Source of the DNA: Galactobacter sp.
Lineage (GTDB): Bacteria > Actinomycetota > Actinomycetes > Actinomycetales > Micrococcaceae
NCBI RefSeq assembly: GCF_022712295.1
Contig: NZ_JALAGT010000079.1
Location: 1-23,186, forward strand
Length of the DNA: 23,186 nucleotides
Direction of reading: 5' to 3'
Position numbers and translations under genes: made by a program. The notes under the pieces were generated by a model. The model ran no database searches, was not told the DNA's origin, and was given only the letters and a program-made list of their open reading frames with translations. Positions 20,931-23,186 of this stretch are shown in pieces. Every line of letters starts with the position of its first letter. Within the stretch, counting starts at the first letter, position 1.

Positions 20931-23083
20931 CGAGCGGAACCCTCACCCGCAGCACCAAGGAGATGCCCGAGGCCTATCAGGGTCTCGGCTATCACGAGCT
21001 CAACGCGATGCTGAACCTCTACGACGCAGAGGGGAAGATCCAGTTCGAGGCCGATCGCTGGGCCGCGCGCCAGTACTTCCTGGAGCACGTCAACAACAAC
21101 ACGGTCTTCTTCCACGACCTGTCAGAGAAGCTGGCCTACCTCGTTGAGAAGAAGTACTACGAGCCGGAGACGCTGCAGCAGTACTCCGAGCAGTTCATTC
21201 GCTCGCTCTTCGACCTGGCGTACAAGCGCAAGTTCCGCTTCGAGACGTTCCTCGGCGCCTTCAAGTTCTACACCTCCTACGCACTGAAGACCTTCGACGG
21301 TAAGCGTTACCTGGAACGCTTCGAGGACCGCGTCTGCATGGTGGCCCTGCACCTGGCCCGTGGTGATGAGCAGCTGGCCATCAGCATCGTGGAGGAGATC
21401 ATCTCAGGGCGTTTCCAGCCCGCCACCCCCACGTTCCTGAACGCGGGCAAGGCTCAGCGCGGAGAATTGGTGTCCTGCTTCCTGCTGCGCGTCGAGGACA
21501 ACATGGAGTCCATCGCCCGCGGCATCAACTCCGCCCTGCAGCTGTCCAAGCGCGGCGGCGGCGTGGCGTTGCAGCTGACCAACGTCCGCGAACACGGTGC
21601 TCCGATCAAGCACATCGAGAACCAGTCCTCCGGTGTCATCCCCGTGATGAAGCTGCTGGAAGACTCCTTCTCCTACGCCAACCAGCTCGGTGCACGTCAG
21701 GGTGCCGGCGCCGTGTACCTGCACGCCCACCACCCGGACAGCTACCGCTTCCTGGACACCAAGCGTGAGAACGCGGACGAGAAGATCCGCATCAAGACGC
21801 TCTCCCTCGGTGTGGTCATCCCCGACATCACGTTCCACCTGGCCAAGTCCAACGAGGACATGTACCTGTTCTCCCCGTACGACGTGGAGCGCGTCTACGG
21901 TGTTCCCTTCGCCGACATCAACGTGTCCGAGAAGTACTACGAGATGGTGGATGACAAGCGCATCCGCAAGACCAAGATCAATGCTCGTGAGTTCTTCCAG
22001 ACCCTCGCGGAGATCCAGTTCGAGTCGGGCTACCCCTACATCGTGTTCGAGGACACGGTGAACCGGGCCAACCCGATCAAGGGCAAGAGCACCATGTCCA
22101 ACCTGTGCTCCGAGATCCTGCAGGTCTCCACGCCGTCCACCTACAAGGACGACCTCTCCTACGAGGTCATCGGCAAGGACATCTCCTGCAACCTGGGTTC
22201 CATGAACATTGCCCACACCATGGATTCCCCGGACTTCGGTGCCTCCATCGAAGCAGCCATCCGTGCGCTGTCCGCGGTCTCCGACATGAGCTACATCAAC
22301 TCGGTCCCCTCGGTTGCAGATGGCAACGCGAAGTCCCACGCGATCGGCTTGGGCCAGATGAACCTGCACGGCTACCTGGCGCGTGAGCGGGTCCACTACG
22401 GCTCCGAGGAGGGCCTGGACTTCACCAACATCTACTTCTACACCGTGCTGTTCCACGCGTTGCGGGCCTCCAACGAGCTCGCCAAGGAGCACGGTCACGC
22501 GTTCGAGGGCTTCGCGGATTCCAAGTACGCCTCCGGTGAGTTCTTCGACAAGTACCTGGGGCAGGAGTGGGTTCCCGCCACCGAGAAGGTGGCGGAATTG
22601 TTCAAGGACATCCACATCCCCGACCATGACGACTGGGTCGCGTTGAAGGCGTCCGTGCAGGAGCACGGCATCTACAACCAGAACCTGCAGGCCGTTCCAC
22701 CCACGGGATCCATTTCTTACATCAACAACTCGACCTCCTCGATCCACCCCGTGGCCTCGAAGATCGAGATCCGTAAGGAAGGCAAGATCGGCCGCGTCTA
22801 CTACCCGGCGCCGTACCTGACCAACGACAACCTGGACTACTACCAGGATGCCTACGAGATCGGTTACGAGAAGATCATCGACACCTACGCCGTGGCCACG
22901 CAGCACGTGGACCAGGGACTGTCGCTGACCCTCTTCTTCAAGGACACCGCCACGACCCGGGACATCAACAAGGCCCAGATCTACGCGTGGAAGAAGGGCA
23001 TCAAGACCATCTACTACATCCGCCTGCGCCAGCTGGCCCTGGAAGGGACCGAGGTCGAAGGCTGCGTGTCCTGCATGCTCTGA
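20915..23083 (+). CDS. nrdE: Class Ib ribonucleoside-diphosphate reductase alpha subunit NrdE
   Basis: Catalytic subunit that reduces ribonucleoside diphosphates to deoxy forms, using the radical made in NrdF. From the TTG at 20915 it is 722 residues; the ATG at 20963 (MPEAYQGLGYHELNAMLNLY) would give 706 and sits right against an AGGAG, so I prefer the TTG with moderate certainty. The protein contains GELVSCFLLRVEDNMES (site cysteine), NLCSEILQVSTPS (NxCxE radical site), SCNLGSMNI and PPTGSISYINNSTSSIHP. It ends GCVSCML, the C-terminal thiol pair. It lacks an N-terminal ATP-cone, as is normal for class Ib. It overlaps nrdI; nrdF is not in the window. Confidence 0.97.
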   Translation: MDTSVASGTLTRSTKEMPEAYQGLGYHELNAMLNLYDAEGKIQFEADRWAARQYFLEHVNNNTVFFHDLSEKLAYLVEKKYYEPETLQQYSEQFIRSLFDLAYKRKFRFETFLGAFKFYTSYALKTFDGKRYLERFEDRVCMVALHLARGDEQLAISIVEEIISGRFQPATPTFLNAGKAQRGELVSCFLLRVEDNMESIARGINSALQLSKRGGGVALQLTNVREHGAPIKHIENQSSGVIPVMKLLEDSFSYANQLGARQGAGAVYLHAHHPDSYRFLDTKRENADEKIRIKTLSLGVVIPDITFHLAKSNEDMYLFSPYDVERVYGVPFADINVSEKYYEMVDDKRIRKTKINAREFFQTLAEIQFESGYPYIVFEDTVNRANPIKGKSTMSNLCSEILQVSTPSTYKDDLSYEVIGKDISCNLGSMNIAHTMDSPDFGASIEAAIRALSAVSDMSYINSVPSVADGNAKSHAIGLGQMNLHGYLARERVHYGSEEGLDFTNIYFYTVLFHALRASNELAKEHGHAFEGFADSKYASGEFFDKYLGQEWVPATEKVAELFKDIHIPDHDDWVALKASVQEHGIYNQNLQAVPPTGSISYINNSTSSIHPVASKIEIRKEGKIGRVYYPAPYLTNDNLDYYQDAYEIGYEKIIDTYAVATQHVDQGLSLTLFFKDTATTRDINKAQIYAWKKGIKTIYYIRLRQLALEGTEVEGCVSCML

Positions 23084-23186
23084 TCAGACATGCCGGTTGC
23101 GCCCGGCCCGGACCGTGCGGCGCCACCCCCCCCCCCGCCCGCGGGGCTTGGCGGGAACGAACGCGCGGGAGAGGCCCCCGGGGGGA
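23084..23186. other. GC-rich terminal tail with an 11-base C run
   Basis: No gene is seen. The tail holds a run of 11 C (23126-23136), then CCCGCGGGG and GGCCCCCGGGGGGA at the very end. Composition changes abruptly after the nrdE stop. This looks like a contig edge or a poorly resolved GC hairpin rather than a functional element. Confidence 0.5.

Noticed and set aside
1..23186. Search for mobile elements, CRISPR arrays, toxin-antitoxin or defence genes and tRNA genes.
   Set aside because: None seen. The genes form a conserved core set with uniform codon use and no integrase, transposase, regularly spaced repeats or tRNA-like cloverleaf.

Overview
The window is high-GC DNA from an actinobacterium, most likely a member of the Micrococcaceae (order Micrococcales). 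The evidence is strong G/C third-codon bias, GTG and TTG starts, a eukaryote-like (type 2) IleRS, an RNase E with long charged extensions, and the gene order ileS-folC-DUF4233-ndk-(VKOR)-rne-rplU-rpmA-obgE-proB-proA-nadD-rsfS, a recognised core arrangement in Arthrobacter-like genomes. I cannot name a genus from the sequence alone.

Layout. Positions 1-5546 hold a tightly packed plus-strand unit: ileS (5' end outside the window), folC, a DUF4233 membrane protein and ndk, closed by a very long hairpin. A vitamin K epoxide reductase (VKOR) family gene lies on the minus strand at 5712-6362. A 455-base divergent spacer separates it from rne. Next come rne, a promoter and leader, rplU and rpmA, a double hairpin terminator, obgE overlapping proB, then proA with a likely leaderless start. 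A small membrane protein follows, preceded by a leader with two mutually exclusive hairpins, then nadD, a Pro/Ala-rich tail-anchored protein of unknown function, and rsfS. On the minus strand, poxB converges on rsfS with a gap of only 4 bases. A 539-base regulatory spacer then leads to the class Ib ribonucleotide reductase operon nrdH-nrdI-nrdE. The window ends 103 bases after nrdE in a poly-C/GC-rich tail, without nrdF.

How the genes fit together. Most are housekeeping genes: translation and ribosome maturation (ileS, rplU, rpmA, obgE, rsfS), RNA turnover (rne), folate, NAD and proline synthesis (folC, nadD, proBA), and nucleotide supply (ndk, nrdHIE). VKOR serves disulfide formation outside the membrane. 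PoxB oxidises pyruvate to acetate and passes electrons to quinone.

I saw no phage, transposon, CRISPR, toxin-antitoxin or defence system, and no rRNA or tRNA gene. The less ordinary content is in the spacers: a possible RNA switch at 15020-15070, an operator-like palindrome at the VKOR start point, a structured rne leader, a candidate NrdR box with several DnaA-box-like sites before nrdH, and repeats after ndk and between nrdH and nrdI.
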